Source: Candidatus Accumulibacter sp. ACC003
GTDB taxonomy: Bacteria; Pseudomonadota; Gammaproteobacteria; Burkholderiales; Rhodocyclaceae
Direction: 5' to 3'
DNA length: 64,000 nucleotides
Assembly: GCF_907163085.1 (NCBI RefSeq)
Contig: NZ_CAJQTX010000004.1
Location: 266,956 to 330,955 of the forward strand
This document shows positions 1-10,459 of the stretch, piece by piece. A program made the position numbers and the translations under genes. Numbering within the stretch: position 1 is the first letter of the stretch; each line of letters begins with the position of its first letter. The notes beneath the pieces are model-generated. The model had not been told where the DNA came from. It saw only the letters and a list, made by a program, of their open reading frames with translations, and did not search any database.

Positions 1-592
<592 letters not shown>

Positions 593-597
593 GCGCG

Positions 598-1644
598 ATG
601 AGCCAAGCGAAAATTTACGTGGCGGGCCACCGTGGCATGGTCGGCTCGGCCATCGTCCGCGTGCTCGCAAGCCAGGGGCAGAGCCACATCGTCACCCGCA
701 CTCACGCCGAACTCGACCTGACCGAGCAGGCTGCCGTACGTGCCTTCTTCCAGGCAGAAAAGCCGGAGCAGGTGTACCTCGCGGCGGCCCGGGTCGGCGG
801 CATCCACGCCAACAACACCTACCCCGCCGAGTTCATCTACCAGAACCTGATGATCGAAGCCAGCGTCATCCACGAAGCCTGGCAGGCGGGCGTGCAGAAG
901 CTCTTGTTCCTTGGCTCCAGCTGCATCTATCCAAGGCTTGCAGCGCAGCCCATGAGCGAAGATGCGCTGTTGACGGGCACCCTGGAACCGACCAACGAAC
1001 CCTACGCGATTGCCAAAATCGCCGGCATCAAACTCTGTGAAAGCTATAACCGCCAGTACCGCACCGATTACCGCAGCGTCATGCCGACCAACCTCTACGG
1101 CCCGCGCGACAACTACGACCTGCAGAACAGCCACGTCATTCCGGCGATGATCCGCAAGTTTCACCTCGCCAAGCTCGCTGCCGAACACAACTGGCAAGCG
1201 ATTGAGCGGGATGAAGCCAGGCACGGCCCCATCCCAAAAGACTTGAAACGCCAACTCCACGATACCTGTACCGGGGTTCTTGGACCTTCTCTCTGCCTCT
1301 GGGGAAGCGGCACCCCCAGGCGCGAGTTCCTCTACGTAGACGACATGGCCGCAGCCAGCGTGCACGTCATGAATCTTGATCGAGATAGCTACCTCGCCCA
1401 CACCGAACTCACGCTCTCGCACATTAACATTGGTGCCGGCGACGACCTCTCGATCGCGGAACTGGCTCAAGTTGTGGCCAAACTCATCGGTTACGGCGGC
1501 CGCATCGATTTTGATTCCGGAAAACCCGACGGAGCACCGCGGAAGCTAATGAACTGCTCGCGTTTGCATGCTCTGGGATGCCGTGCCACCGTAGGGCTCA
1601 AAGAAGGGCTTGCCAAAGCGTACGCGGACTTCGTAGGGGGATGA
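598..1644 (+). CDS. fcl: GDP-L-fucose synthase
   Basis: This NADPH-dependent 3,5-epimerase/4-reductase converts the Gmd product to GDP-L-fucose for polysaccharide synthesis. The 348-residue protein is slightly longer than the usual ~320. The N-terminal Rossmann motif GHRGMVG is at residues 10-16. The SDR catalytic serine is in LGSSCIYP (about 104-111) and the YxxxK pair in EPYAIAK (about 136-142). It also has the family motifs [13 protein letters not shown] and [10 protein letters not shown]. The ATG follows the gmd stop by 5 bases, which suggests translational coupling. The frame is intact, so this half of the GDP-fucose pathway looks functional. Confidence 0.95.
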   Translation: MSQAKIYVAGHRGMVGSAIVRVLASQGQSHIVTRTHAELDLTEQAAVRAFFQAEKPEQVYLAAARVGGIHANNTYPAEFIYQNLMIEASVIHEAWQAGVQKLLFLGSSCIYPRLAAQPMSEDALLTGTLEPTNEPYAIAKIAGIKLCESYNRQYRTDYRSVMPTNLYGPRDNYDLQNSHVIPAMIRKFHLAKLAAEHNWQAIERDEARHGPIPKDLKRQLHDTCTGVLGPSLCLWGSGTPRREFLYVDDMAAASVHVMNLDRDSYLAHTELTLSHINIGAGDDLSIAELAQVVAKLIGYGGRIDFDSGKPDGAPRKLMNCSRLHALGCRATVGLKEGLAKAYADFVGG

Positions 1645-1682
1645 GCGAAGCTTCCCCGCAACTGGCCGGCTAAGGCGGACAG

Positions 1683-1740
1683 GTGCGCGTACGTGACTCC
1701 CGGCTTGACGATGGCGCGCGCGATGACCCTTCGGGCGATA
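1683..1740 (+). pseudogene. Short remnant resembling a minimal nucleotidyltransferase
   Basis: The frame here reads VRVRDSRLDDGARDD. It resembles the signature VRVFGSRLDDGARGGDLDL of the intact gene at 2939, but lacks the DxD pair. Only about 50-60 bases can be matched. It sits just before a REP-like palindrome. I read it as debris of the same gene family; the match is short, so confidence is low. Confidence 0.35.
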
Positions 1741-1786
1741 ACAGCGACCGAGCCCCCGAAATCGTAAGCGATCACCCACACCCCGA

Positions 1787-1811
1787 TCGCCCGATGAATC
1801 GGGCTCCTACA
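1787..1811. repeat. REP-like palindrome with GTAG head, copy 1
   Basis: The core is CCCGATGAATCGGG, a perfect 6-bp stem around a 2-base loop, followed by CTCCTACA. On the other strand this reads GTAGGAG plus stem, the classic head-and-hairpin design of REP sequences mobilised by RAYT transposases. Five further copies occur in the window. Confidence 0.75.
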
Positions 1812-1884
1812 TGGTGTGACAAGCGCTCTTGCCCCTTCCGGCGACATGCCTTATCATTTGCGTTCATATATTGAACAAGAAGAG

Positions 1885-2223
1885 ATGACCCCGGCAGAAG
1901 AAGTTCACCTGCGTATCCTCCGGATCGTCGAGGAGGAGCCACAGATCAGCCAGCGGCAGCTCGCCGAGCGTCTCGGCGCCAGCCTGGGCAAGACCAACTA
2001 CCTGCTCAAGGCACTGCTCGACAAAGGCTACATCAAGGCCGGCAACTTCCTTCGCGCCGAGGACAAACTGAAATACGCGTACCTCCTGACTCCCGATGGC
2101 ATCGGTGCCAAGCTGAGCCTGACCCGCAACCACCTCGCCCGGAAAGAAAAGGAGTACGTCGCGATGAAAGAGGAAATCGAACGTGTGCGCGCCGAGCTGG
2201 GCGCGGATATCGATCGTCGATAA
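1885..2223 (+). CDS. EPS-associated MarR-family transcriptional regulator
   Basis: A 112-residue winged-helix protein. Residues 8-60 form the helix-turn-helix (ILRIVEEEPQISQRQLAERL followed by GASLGKTNYLLKAL). The C-terminal half (LTRNHLARKEKEYVAMKEEI) should be a coiled-coil dimerisation helix. The sequence resembles the MarR-like family often found beside gmd/fcl and other exopolysaccharide genes, where regulation of the locus is assumed. Start choice: the ATG at 1885 is preceded directly by AGAAGAG and begins at the conserved N-terminus (MTPAEEVHLR). An in-frame ATG at 1846 would add 13 residues. TTTGCG and TATATT elements just upstream (about 1857-1872) would rather fit a promoter. Confidence 0.8.
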   Translation: MTPAEEVHLRILRIVEEEPQISQRQLAERLGASLGKTNYLLKALLDKGYIKAGNFLRAEDKLKYAYLLTPDGIGAKLSLTRNHLARKEKEYVAMKEEIERVRAELGADIDRR

Positions 2224-2551
2224 ACCGCTGCACGCATCGACACTGATTTGACCAGGACCGTCAGCCTTGCCAAGCCAGCAAGGGGGCGGTAGCACGGACG
2301 AAAGACGACTCCGGCGACAAGCCGGAAAAAGTCGGCGCCAACGGGATGGCAGTCCCCAGCGACGTAGCCACACAAGTGCTGAATGAAAAGACATTCGGGC
2401 ATGGCGGTAGCGTGCCTGGAGCGCCAACAGCCGCCCAGGCCGCGCGTCGGAAGCCTTGTGGGAGCCCGATTCATCGGGCGAAAACCAGATTCCGAAAGCG
2501 CTTGGCAGCCGTCGCCAGGCATTACCCGAACGCCGACGATACCCACCGTCA
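2224..2551. other. Non-coding gap with a REP-like element
   Basis: No convincing gene is seen. The only recognisable item is an inverted REP-like palindrome at 2457-2481. The segment ends where Rpn-family homology begins. Confidence 0.5.
2457..2481. repeat. REP-like palindrome, copy 2 (inverted orientation)
   Basis: It reads GTGGGAGCCCGATTCATCGG followed by GCGA. This is the reverse complement of copy 1 with one change in the head (GTGG for GTAG). Confidence 0.7.
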
Positions 2552-2806
2552 CTCACGTCGAAGTCCAGAGCCAGCACCACGCCAACTTCCCTGCGCGCCT
2601 GTTCACCCGCCAGACAAAAGCTGACCCCGAGCAGCGCTATGCGGCAAAATGGCGCTTGGCCAAGCTGCTCTACGAACGGAAATGGCACAAACAGCGCATC
2701 ACTGACCTGTTCAGCGTCATCGACCGGCTGATGCGCCTGCCGCCTGCCTACCGAACTCGAGAAGCGGCGGATACAAGAAGTGCACACACTGGAAAGGAAC
2801 GGCACC
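2552..2806 (+). pseudogene. Decayed Rpn-family nuclease fragment with internal deletion
   Basis: The translation runs THVEVQSQHHANFPARLFTR, then continues as the segment TKADPEQRYAAKWRLAKLLY. In the intact gene at 4062 these two blocks are 76 codons apart. The join lies exactly on CCTGTTCACC (2598-2607), a 10-mer found twice in the intact gene (4355-4364 and 4583-4592), so a 228-bp deletion between direct repeats explains it. A later frameshift near 2750 moves the homologous tail (ELEKRRIQEVHTLERNGTM) to another frame. The start and the RQEG repeat region are missing. Clearly non-functional. Confidence 0.8.
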
Positions 2807-2938
2807 ATGCAAGAAGCTCCCCGCGCCCGCCTGACCAGCGCCCAAATCGACCACCGCAAAACCTCCGAAATCAACGTGCTGGCCACCAGTTCTCTGGCCG
2901 ATGTCCGCGCTCGACCTTGACTGCCGAAGCCGCCACGC

Positions 2939-3238
2939 ATGCGCCTGACCACCCTGCAGATAGAAGCCATCCGCGATCTTTCCCGGCAAGTCGCCGGTGA
3001 GCAAGCGCGCGTGCGCGTATTTGGTTCCAGGCTGGACGACGGCGCGCGTGGAGGCGATCTCGACCTGATGATCGAATTGAATGAACCCGTTCCCGACCCC
3101 GCGCTTCTCGCGGCCCAGATCGTCGCCAAAGTCTCGCGCACGCTGCACGGCCGCAAGGTCGATGTGCTGATCAGCGCACCCAATCTGCGGCGCCTGCCGA
3201 TTCACGACGTCGCCTACCAGGAAGGCGTCCTCATATGA
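2939..3238 (+). CDS. mntA: Minimal nucleotidyltransferase (MntA-type antitoxin)
   Basis: A 99-residue single-domain protein with the polymerase-beta fold signature GSRLDDGARGGDLDLMIEL (about residues 27-45): the GS motif, the DxD pair that binds metal, and a third Asp in KVDVLIS. Proteins of this size normally pair with a HEPN toxin. In the type VII HepT/MntA system the nucleotidyltransferase AMPylates and silences HepT. The stop overlaps the next ATG (ATGA at 3235-3238), the usual coupling to the HEPN gene. That partner is broken after about 20 codons. The ATG at 2939 is the natural start (MRLTTLQIEAIRDLS). Confidence 0.8.
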   Translation: MRLTTLQIEAIRDLSRQVAGEQARVRVFGSRLDDGARGGDLDLMIELNEPVPDPALLAAQIVAKVSRTLHGRKVDVLISAPNLRRLPIHDVAYQEGVLI

Positions 3239-3336
3239 CCCTTGACGCCACTCTTGCCGAACGCTTGCGCTTCCTGATCCGAGTCGTCACACCGCTGCCC
3301 ACGTCACCAGGGCCGCGCAGCCATCCCCCAGCCCCC
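3235..3336 (+). pseudogene. Truncated HEPN-type toxin gene start
   Basis: The frame opens at the ATGA overlap with the nucleotidyltransferase gene and reads MTLDATLAERLRFLIRVV. Then it runs into a palindromic repeat beginning at 3337. The position and overlap are those of a HepT-like HEPN toxin, but too little remains to identify the family by sequence. No catalytic RX4-6H motif is present. Identity is inferred from context. Confidence 0.5.
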
Positions 3337-3465
3337 GTCATTGCGAGGCGGCGTAGCCGATGCGGCAATCCAGAGGTTTGGCTTTTCGCGTGGTCAATGC
3401 GGCGGAAAAAAATAGTGAGAGGATGGAACTGCAATGCCACCTCGGCTGCGCCTCCTCGCAATGAC
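3337..3465. repeat. Palindromic interspersed repeat, type A (copy A1)
   Basis: A ~129-bp element with inverted arms. The left arm GTCATTGCGAGGCGGCGTAG continues to GCGGCAATCCAG; the right arm mirrors it and ends CCTCCTCGCAATGAC. The centre holds GAGGTTTGGCTTTTCGCG. This copy truncates the presumed HEPN toxin gene. Downstream flank 3466-3605 is also found, diverged, after copy A7 (34317-34432). Confidence 0.85.
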
Positions 3466-4061
3466 GTGCGGGCTGCTACGGTAGCGCCGCATTCACCACT
3501 CACCATTCACCATTCACCATTCCCGACGAGACTTTCAGCAAGCCTGCCAGCGGCGCGAAACCCACGCGGTAGCCGGAATTCATAGCTTCCATACGGCTTG
3601 CAACACTACGCCAGCGCCAAGCGAACCCTGGCCCTGGCGGCAGCCATAAGGCAGCAGCATCCGCAAATCGACGTCACCGCGCCCCAAGCCGCCGAAGTTC
3701 GCCCCATCAATCGGGCTCCTACAGGGGATGGTTGCATGGTGCGCGTGCGGCACACACGAGTCATTCGGCATGGCGACAAAACACCCGGAACGTAGGCAGG
3801 GTCAAGGCTGCGGGCGAAGCCCGCACCCGAAAAGCCTGGCTTTCATTCTGCCGGAGTGGAGGGTAGCCTCGGCGCGATGCCGAAGGGTGAGTGACAAGAA
3901 CATCACGAGCAACCATCAAAAAACGTGAACATCGCGCCATCAAATCGGGTGACCACACTTATTCACTCACGGTCGAAGTCTGCGATGTTGATTTTCAGCC
4001 ACCGTACTCCCGTGCGCGCTATCGTGATTGTTCTGCGCGGAACAGGTGACAAGGCACAAGC
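3466..4061. other. Intergenic stretch with repeat debris
   Basis: No gene is supported. It contains a short microsatellite-like run (CACCATT units, about 3489-3515), a block shared with 34317-34432, a REP-like palindrome (3699-3723) and a strong hairpin GCGGGCGAAGCCCGC near 3811-3825. The last ~35 bases carry the AAGG ribosome-binding site of the next gene. Confidence 0.5.
3699..3723. repeat. REP-like palindrome, copy 3
   Basis: It reads CGCCCCATCAATCGGGCTCC plus TACA. It is a diverged copy with mismatches in the left stem. Confidence 0.55.
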
Positions 4062-5072
4062 ATGGAAAATCAGACCTCAGCCAACGACGACTACGACACC
4101 CCGTGGAAAGACGCGATCACGCGCTACTTCCCCGAGTTCATGGCCTTCTACTTCCCGTCGGCGCACGCCGAGATCGACTGGCAGCAAGCGCACGTCTTCC
4201 TCGACCAGGAACTCGCCCAGATCGTCCAGGATGCCGAACTCGGCAAACGCCTGGTGGACCGTCTCGTGCAGGTGGCGACGCGGGACGGAGGCGAACAATG
4301 GGTCTACATCCACGTCGAAGTCCAGGGCCAGCGCGACGCCAATTTCCCCGAGCGCCTGTTCACCTACAACTACCGCCTCTATGATCGCTACCGCCGCCCG
4401 GTCGCCAGTCTCGCGGTGCTCGCGGACGAAGGCGAAGACTGGAAACCCACCCACTTCGGCTACCAGCTATTTGGCTGCGAAGTCGGCATCCGCTTCCCAA
4501 CGGTCAAGATTCTTGACTACGCCGACCAGGCCGAAGCCCTCCTGGCTGATCCCAACCCATTCGCCCTGGTCACCGCGGCGCACCTGTTCACCCGCCAGAC
4601 AAAAGCTGACCCCGAGCAACGCTATGCGGCAAAATGGCGGTTAGCGAAGCTACTCTACGAACGGAAGTGGGACAAACAGCGCATCATTGACCTGTTCAGC
4701 GTCATCGACTGGCTGATGCGCCTGCCGACCGAACTGGAAAAGCGGCTGATGCACGAGGTTTACACATTGGAAAGGAATGTCACCATGCCCTACGTAACCT
4801 CTGCCGAACGCTTCGGCATCGAAAAAGGATTGCTGCAAGGCCGGCAGGAAGGCCGACAAGAAGGTCGGCAGGAAGGTCGGCAGGAAGGTCGGCAGGAAGG
4901 TCGGCAGGAAGGGGAGGCTACCCTCTTGCAGAGCCTACTCGCCCGACGCTTCGGCACTTTGCCGGATGCCGTCCGCGCCCGATTGGCCGGCGCCACCGTT
5001 GAGCAGCTCGAAAGCTGGGCGCTCAAGATCCTTGACGCCAAATCGCTGGACGACGTCTTCGAGCGGAACTGA
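4062..5072 (+). CDS. Rpn-family recombination-promoting nuclease/putative transposase
   Basis: A 336-residue protein of the Rpn (YhgA-like) PD-(D/E)XK group. Members promote RecA-independent recombination or act as DNA nucleases. The N-terminal nuclease core contains FLDQELAQIV and WVYIHVEVQGQRD (about residues 87-99), whose ExQ strand corresponds to the catalytic D...ExK/Q motif. A helical region (YAAKWRLAKLLYERKWDKQR) follows. Next comes a six-fold RQEG tetrapeptide repeat (about 265-290), then a DUF4351-like tail (LLARRFGTLPDAVRARL; ESWALKILDAKSLDDVF). The ATG at 4062 has AAGG 8 bases upstream. The frame is intact. Its 3' half plus downstream DNA is duplicated immediately afterwards. Confidence 0.85.
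   Translation: MENQTSANDDYDTPWKDAITRYFPEFMAFYFPSAHAEIDWQQAHVFLDQELAQIVQDAELGKRLVDRLVQVATRDGGEQWVYIHVEVQGQRDANFPERLFTYNYRLYDRYRRPVASLAVLADEGEDWKPTHFGYQLFGCEVGIRFPTVKILDYADQAEALLADPNPFALVTAAHLFTRQTKADPEQRYAAKWRLAKLLYERKWDKQRIIDLFSVIDWLMRLPTELEKRLMHEVYTLERNVTMPYVTSAERFGIEKGLLQGRQEGRQEGRQEGRQEGRQEGRQEGEATLLQSLLARRFGTLPDAVRARLAGATVEQLESWALKILDAKSLDDVFERN
4836..4912 (+). repeat. 12-bp in-gene tandem repeat (RQEG units)
   Basis: Six copies of a 12-mer close to GGTCGGCAGGAA encode RQEG repeats. The paralogous copy at 5630-5674 has four. Because the unit is 12 bp, gain or loss keeps the frame and only changes linker length. Confidence 0.9.
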
Positions 5073-5210
5073 GCGGCGAATTCCTGCCACATTGCCGGGC
5101 TTAGCGCACGGGCGATGACAATGGCCCTGGCTATGGCGGTGACGTAGCGGGGTGATTTGCAGCTGGCGTCGCCACTACCAACGTCGTGGCGCTTCCCAGC
5201 CCCCTTCACC

Positions 5211-5336
5211 GTCATTGCGAGCGAAGCGCGGCAATCCAGGGGTTTGGCTTTTCGCGTCGTCAATAGGTCAAGGCGGTGGGAAACAGTGAGAGGATGGAAC
5301 TGGATTGCCACGTCGGCTGCGCCTCCTCGCAATGAC
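5211..5336. repeat. Palindromic interspersed repeat, type A (copy A2)
   Basis: Left arm GTCATTGCGAGCGAAGCGCG, right arm GTCGGCTGCGCCTCCTCGCA plus ATGAC, with the type A centre GGGGTTTGGCTTTTCGCG. It lies at the junction between the two copies of the tandem duplication. Confidence 0.85.
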
Positions 5337-5344
5337 CGATGCCG

Positions 5345-5832
5345 TCGCCCTGGTCACCGCGGCGCACCTGTTCACCCGCCAGACAAAAGCTGACCCCGAG
5401 CAACGCTATGCGGCAAAATGGCGGTTAGCGAAGCTACTCTACGAACGGAAGTGGGACAAACAGCGCATCATTGACCTGTTCAGCGTCATCGACTGGCTGA
5501 TGCGCCTGCCGACCGAACTGGAAAAGAGGCTGATGCACGAGGTTTACACATTGGAAAGGAATGTCACCATGCCCTACGTAACCTCTGCCGAACGCTTCGG
5601 CATCGAAAAAGGATTGCTGCAAGGCCGGCAGGAAGGCCGACAAGAAGGTCGGCAGGAAGGTCGGCAGGAAGGGGAGGCTACCCTCTTGCAGAGCCTACTC
5701 GCCCGACGCTTCGGCACTTTGCCGGATGCCGTCCGCGCCCGATTGGCCGGCGCCACCGTTGAGCAGCTCGAAAGCTGGGCGCTCAAGATCCTTGACGCCA
5801 AATCGCTGGACGACGTCTTCGAGCCGAACTGA
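5345..5832 (+). pseudogene. Duplicated 3' half of the Rpn-family gene
   Basis: From TCGCCCTGGTCACC (4561 in the parent, 5345 here) the sequence is almost identical to the gene at 4062, offset by 784 bases. It loses two RQEG units (24 bases) and ends in the same tail with RN changed to PN. It lacks the nuclease core, so it cannot be a working nuclease, although a frame is open through it. The non-coding DNA behind the parent gene (5073-5236) is duplicated too (5833-5997). Confidence 0.9.
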
Positions 5833-5970
5833 GCGGCGAATTCCTGCCACATTGCCGGGCTTAGCGCACGGGCGATGACAATGGCCCTGGCTATGGCGGT
5901 GACGTAGCGGTGTGATTTGCAGCTGGCGTCGCCACTACCAACGTCGTGGCGCTTCCCAGCCCCCTTCACC

Positions 5971-6745
5971 GTCATTGTGAGCGAAGCGCGGCAATCCATG
6001 GCGTACGCCGTAGTCTCCGCCACAACGCCAGCACCGTCCCCGCTGGACTGCCACGTCGCTACGCTCCTCGCAGTGACGGAGGAAGTAACCGAAGCCGAGC
6101 CGGAGCCAGCCGCAGCGACTGCCCCGAAGCCGAAGCCCAAGCCCGTCATTGCGAGCAAAGCGAAGCAATCCATCGCGCACGCCGCGGCCTCCGCCACAAC
6201 GCCAGCACCGCCCCGCTGGACTGCCACGTCGCTACGCTCCTCGCAGTGACGGAGGAAGTAACCGAAGCCGAGCCGGAGCCAGCCGCAGCGACTGCCCCGA
6301 AGCCGAAGCCCAAGCCCGTCATTGCGAGCAAAGCGAAGCAATTCATCGCGTACGCCGCGGTCGCCGCCGCAACGCCGGCACGGCCCCCGCTGGACTGCCA
6401 CGTCGCTACGCTTCTCGCAGTGACGGAGGAAGTAACGGAAGCCGAGCCGGAGCCAGCCGCAACGACTGCCCCGAAGCTGAAGCCCAAGCCCGTCATTGCG
6501 AGCAAAGCGAAGCAATCCATGGGCTGCCCAGCGGTCCCGTCTGTTCCGCAGGTGTAGCCCGACGACATCGATAAGCCCTTCGCCGCGGTCCCCGCTGCAA
6601 GGCCAGCTCCGCCCCTGGACTGCCACGTCGCTACGCTCCTCGCAGTGACGGAGAAAGTCACGGAGGCGGAGCCGGCGACAGCCCCAGCGACTGCCCCGGA
6701 GCCGAATCCGAAGCCGTAACCCGTCATTGCGAGCAAAGCGAAGCA
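5971..6745. repeat. Tandem array of ~174-bp units built on the palindromic repeat
   Basis: GTCATT(G)CGAG starts recur at 5971, 6145, 6318, 6492 and 6723, spaced 174, 173, 174 and 231 bases. Each unit has the palindromic arms (through CTCCTCGCAGTGACGG) plus a shared spacer that can be read as EVTEAEPEPAAATAPKPKP. Both strands stay open over long distances because 174 is a multiple of three, which is probably an artefact of the repeat. No promoter or known protein family was seen. Confidence 0.85.
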
Positions 6746-6763
6746 ATCCATGACAGCCTGAAC

Positions 6764-6930
6764 GCTGGACCGACGACATCCTCGATGCCGCCACCCTGGA
6801 AGAAGCCTGCAAAGACGGATCATTTGTTGGCCAATGCCCGATCCTGTTCTTCCTCACCGTAATGGGCCACCCGACCGTGTCGTTCCTCGCAGCAATACAG
6901 AACCCACTACCCCGATCAATCGCGCGATAA
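6764..6930 (+). pseudogene. Possible Rpn/DUF4351 tail fragment
   Basis: The frame WTDDILDAATLEE resembles the C-terminal motif of Rpn-family proteins in this window (compare WADNILDANTLEDVF at 13541-13585). It then runs on as a short unrelated frame (FVGQCPILFFLTVMGHPT). Only the ~13-residue motif supports the call. Confidence 0.4.
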
Positions 6931-7348
<418 letters not shown>

Positions 7349-7437
7349 AAATACATGAGTGCATGAACTGACACCGCTGATGTGACATGCGGATTACCTG
7401 CGCCGCTGATCAAGCGCCATTCATAAACACCCCGCGC

Positions 7438-7485
7438 CGTCATTGCGAGCGCAGCGAACAAACCAGAAATTGCCACGTCAGCCAA
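7438..7485. repeat. Partial palindromic repeat
   Basis: GTCATTGCGAGCGCAGCGAA followed after a few bases by ATTGCCACGTCAGCC. It keeps both arm ends but lacks the centre. It lies directly upstream of the next gene start. Confidence 0.6.
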
Positions 7486-8269
7486 CGAAGTCAGCCCATG
7501 ACAAACCACCCGCACGACACCGGCTACAAACTTCTGTTCTCGCACCACCGCGTAGTGGAAGACCTGTTGCGCGGGTTCGTCGGTGAAGATTGGGTAGAAG
7601 GACTCGACTACAGCACTCTTGAAAAAGTCAGCGGCAGCTATATCAGCGACGACCTGCGCGACCGAGAAGACGACGTTATCTGGCGCATCCGTCACCACAC
7701 CGAATGGATCTACATCTACCTACTGCTCGAATTCCAGAGCACGGTAGACCCCTGGATGGCCCTGCGCATCATGGTCTATACCGGCCTGCTCTACCAAGAC
7801 CTGATCAAGAGCGGAGAAGTCAAACCCGGCCAAAAGCTTCCTTCCGTCTTCCCGCTCGTGCTCTACAACGGCCGCCAACACTGGACTGCCGCACGCGACG
7901 TCAGCGAACTTATTGAAAACCCGCCGGGCAGCCTCAAACGCTACCATCCCACCCAACGCTACTTCCTGATTGAAGAGGGCACCCTGGAAGAAACGGCGTT
8001 GGCCGACACCGACAACACCGTAACCAGCATCATCCGGCTGGAAACCAGCGCACTACCCGAAGATGTGCGGCGAGCGGTATCCTCACTACAGGCACGGTTG
8101 CGCCACCCAGAATACGCCAGCCTCAGACGCGCATTCGTGGTCTGGATCAACCGCATCGTACTCAGGCGGCTGATGCCAAGCCAAGAAATCCCGGAAGTCA
8201 ACGAACTACAGGAGATAGACACCATGTTGGCGGAACGTGTAGAAGAATGGACAGAGCAATGGAAACGAG

Positions 8270-8344
8270 ACGGCCTACAACAAGGCCTACAACAAGGCCT
8301 ACAACAAGGCCTACAACAAGGCCTACAACAAGGCCTACAACAAG
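8270..8344 (+). repeat. 12-bp in-gene tandem repeat (LQQG units)
   Basis: Six copies of CTACAACAAGGC encode LQQG in the Rpn-family protein. The linker position is the same as that of the RQEG repeats in the paralogue at 4062, but base and residue composition differ. This points to independent expansion of a 12-bp unit. Confidence 0.9.
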
Positions 8345-8599
8345 GCAAGCTAGAAGGCGAATCAGCATCCCTGACTGCATGACCCTCTCCCTAATCGACA
8401 GCACTTGCCGGTTCTGGCCCGACTTTCGCCGCCGAGCGGCCCCAGAGGGGGGTTGCTACGTCAAGGATCTCTTGCGGCGGCGGGGGTTTTGGGTGTTCAT
8501 TCCTGGGACAGGAGAGGTCTAAGTAGAGCGCTCCTTTAAGCGAATCGCCGGCGAGCCTTTCCGGCGGCGGGGTGCGCCCCCTGGGAAGATGTTTTTGGG

Positions 8600-10459
8600 C
8601 AGGCCTCGGGCCAGGTTATTCGGTTGCAGCAGGAACTTCGGCGTAAGCAGACGCAGGAGTGGCTGGTTCAAGCCATGGCGCAGCCAGGAACTTACGGTAT
8701 GAGGCGATGGCGGCCGGCGCACATACTCGGTGGTCACGCGAGTTCTGATACGTTTGCGTACTGGCGGGTGTAAACGTGCCAGGGTATTGAACTACTGCGC
8801 CAGGTGCGCATGATGAGAGGTGATAGCCTTTCCATGGCATTCCAGTGAGGGCAAAGGCATGCGGCGTAGGGTAAGCCCTGATGTTTTTCGACGAGGAAGC
8901 CCGCGTTCTATGCCCAACGGTGGCGGCAAGCCGAAGGGTTTGCCGCAGCGCTCATGGCATGTCGTGTCTGAGCGTTTTGTCTGGAGAGCCATGCGTGGCG
9001 CGGTGTTTCGGTTGGGACGGTCCTGCCTGTTCATCGATCTTTTCCCAGCTTTCCCCTCACTAGACCACCGAGGGTTCAGCTTGAGGACGCTGACATCGCC
9101 CGTTGCCGCGAAGGCGTAAGTCCGCTGTCGATTGGACCCACTGAAGTGTTTGTCGGGGCGCCTTGCCCCAGCGCGCTGGGCAAGCCCGGCTTGTGCCTTC
9201 AGCAGAGGGCGTGGTTGGGGCGCGGAACTCCTTCCTGCCGCATACAAACCGTTGACACAATCCGTGTCCTTCAGAGCACGATCATGAACTAACTCTCCAT
9301 TGGGCGCGCAAGAGCAGCGCAGGCGCTGCATCACCGGCCCCGATTGGCGTAAAGGGGCCGTCGAGCAGCGCAGGAAATAGGCAGGCGGTGGGAACCTCGG
9401 TCTTGACCGTTCGCTCCAGCGCACAAAGCCGCGCAGGGGAGCTCGCAGCCTGCTTTTGCGCTTCGGTATCGCCCCCAGCGCGTGTTCGAGTGAACTCGGC
9501 TGAGCAGTGGACGGACCCTCCGGTTGTGGAAAGCCAGGGTGCTGGCTGGCCTCGAGGACTGTGTGTAGACAAAGTCAATGGGTGTGGCGGGTTTCCCTCC
9601 TCGCTTGCCGACGGGCGCTTTGCGGTATTTCCTCTTTCCCCTAACCGCCCAGAGGTTGTCGCCCCGGGTTGTCGCGCCGGCCCGCCGGGCGGTCGACCCC
9701 TTCTTCTTCTGTTCTGGCGAGCCGTCCGAGTTGCGATGTGGTAGCAGTTGGTTTGATCATGATATCGCGTGCGAGATGCTCTTGCCGCTATCAGCCGCCG
9801 CTTTCACACCAGATCTGAAACGTGGGTGTGGATGGGCCTGCTCAAGGGTGTGTCCAGGGTCGATGTCGCGCAGCAGGCACGGCTAGGCAGGGCAGAGCCG
9901 AACAGGGGTGTCGGCGTGTGGGTGATGTATGCGTATGGATTGGTGAGGGTCTTCCGATCTCCGGGAACACAGGGGAGGTTGCCATTAACGTGGGGACGGC
10001 GGCGGGATTTGCGTCGCGAGGTGTCCGCGTCGCGATCGCGCCGAGAGGAGAACTGGAAAGACGAACACTCACAGAGAGGAACCTAAAGCAGAGCAGCGCG
10101 GTCAGCTTGTGGCGGCGCTTCCTGGGTCTCTCTCGGGTCGAGGGTAATTTGTTGTGTCCAGTTGGCTGCGATAAGGCGGGGGTATCTTTTCGCAGGAGCC
10201 GGGGGGGGGGACTTCTTTTTTGCTGCACGAATGCGGTATCCTCGGCGGGCTCGGGCCGCCCCTTTTCCCTTTTGTTTTTGATGTTCCTCGCCGACGGTCG
10301 CGAGGCCGGAGCATCGGTTGGGCGATCAGTGGGAGGGGGGACTTGTCCACGGGGAAAGGTCGCGCGCCGTTTCGCGTTCAGTGCCTTTTCCTGCCGTTTC
10401 TTCTCTGAGCGCAGCTCCTTGAGGGCAGCGCGTGTCGGGCGACGGCAGGGTTTGCTCAT
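8600..10459 (-). pseudogene. DDE transposase remnant of the 8367-11516 IS
   Basis: The start is clear: MSKPCRRPTRAALKELRSEK from the ATG at 10459, overlapping the DUF4338 stop. After that only patches remain, in shifting frames: RPRKRRHKLTALL (near 10100), then a stretch ending RLSSRRD, FPEIGRPSPIHTHT (near 9950), NIRAYPTPHAFALTGMPWKG (near 8850) and WLRHGLNQPLLRLL (near 8680). These patches are collinear with the transposase that normally follows DUF4338 genes in this IS type, as I know it. At least five frameshifts are needed. No catalytic residues can be assigned safely. Confidence 0.65.
10201..10210. repeat. G10 homopolymer
   Basis: Ten consecutive G, the longest homopolymer noticed, lie inside the decayed IS and are followed by ACTTC and a T6 run. 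Such runs are both mutation-prone and error-prone in assemblies. Confidence 0.9.

Noticed and set aside
9950-9960. TCTTCCGATCT, identical to the end of a common sequencing adapter
   Set aside because: An 11-base match can occur by chance in 64 kb, and the surrounding sequence continues as a decayed IS on both sides. It is worth a glance in the reads but is not evidence of a chimera.
8367-10350. A large non-coding RNA in the apparently gene-free 2 kb
   Set aside because: Patches of transposase homology in order on the minus strand, plus exact target duplications around the whole segment, explain it as a decayed IS.
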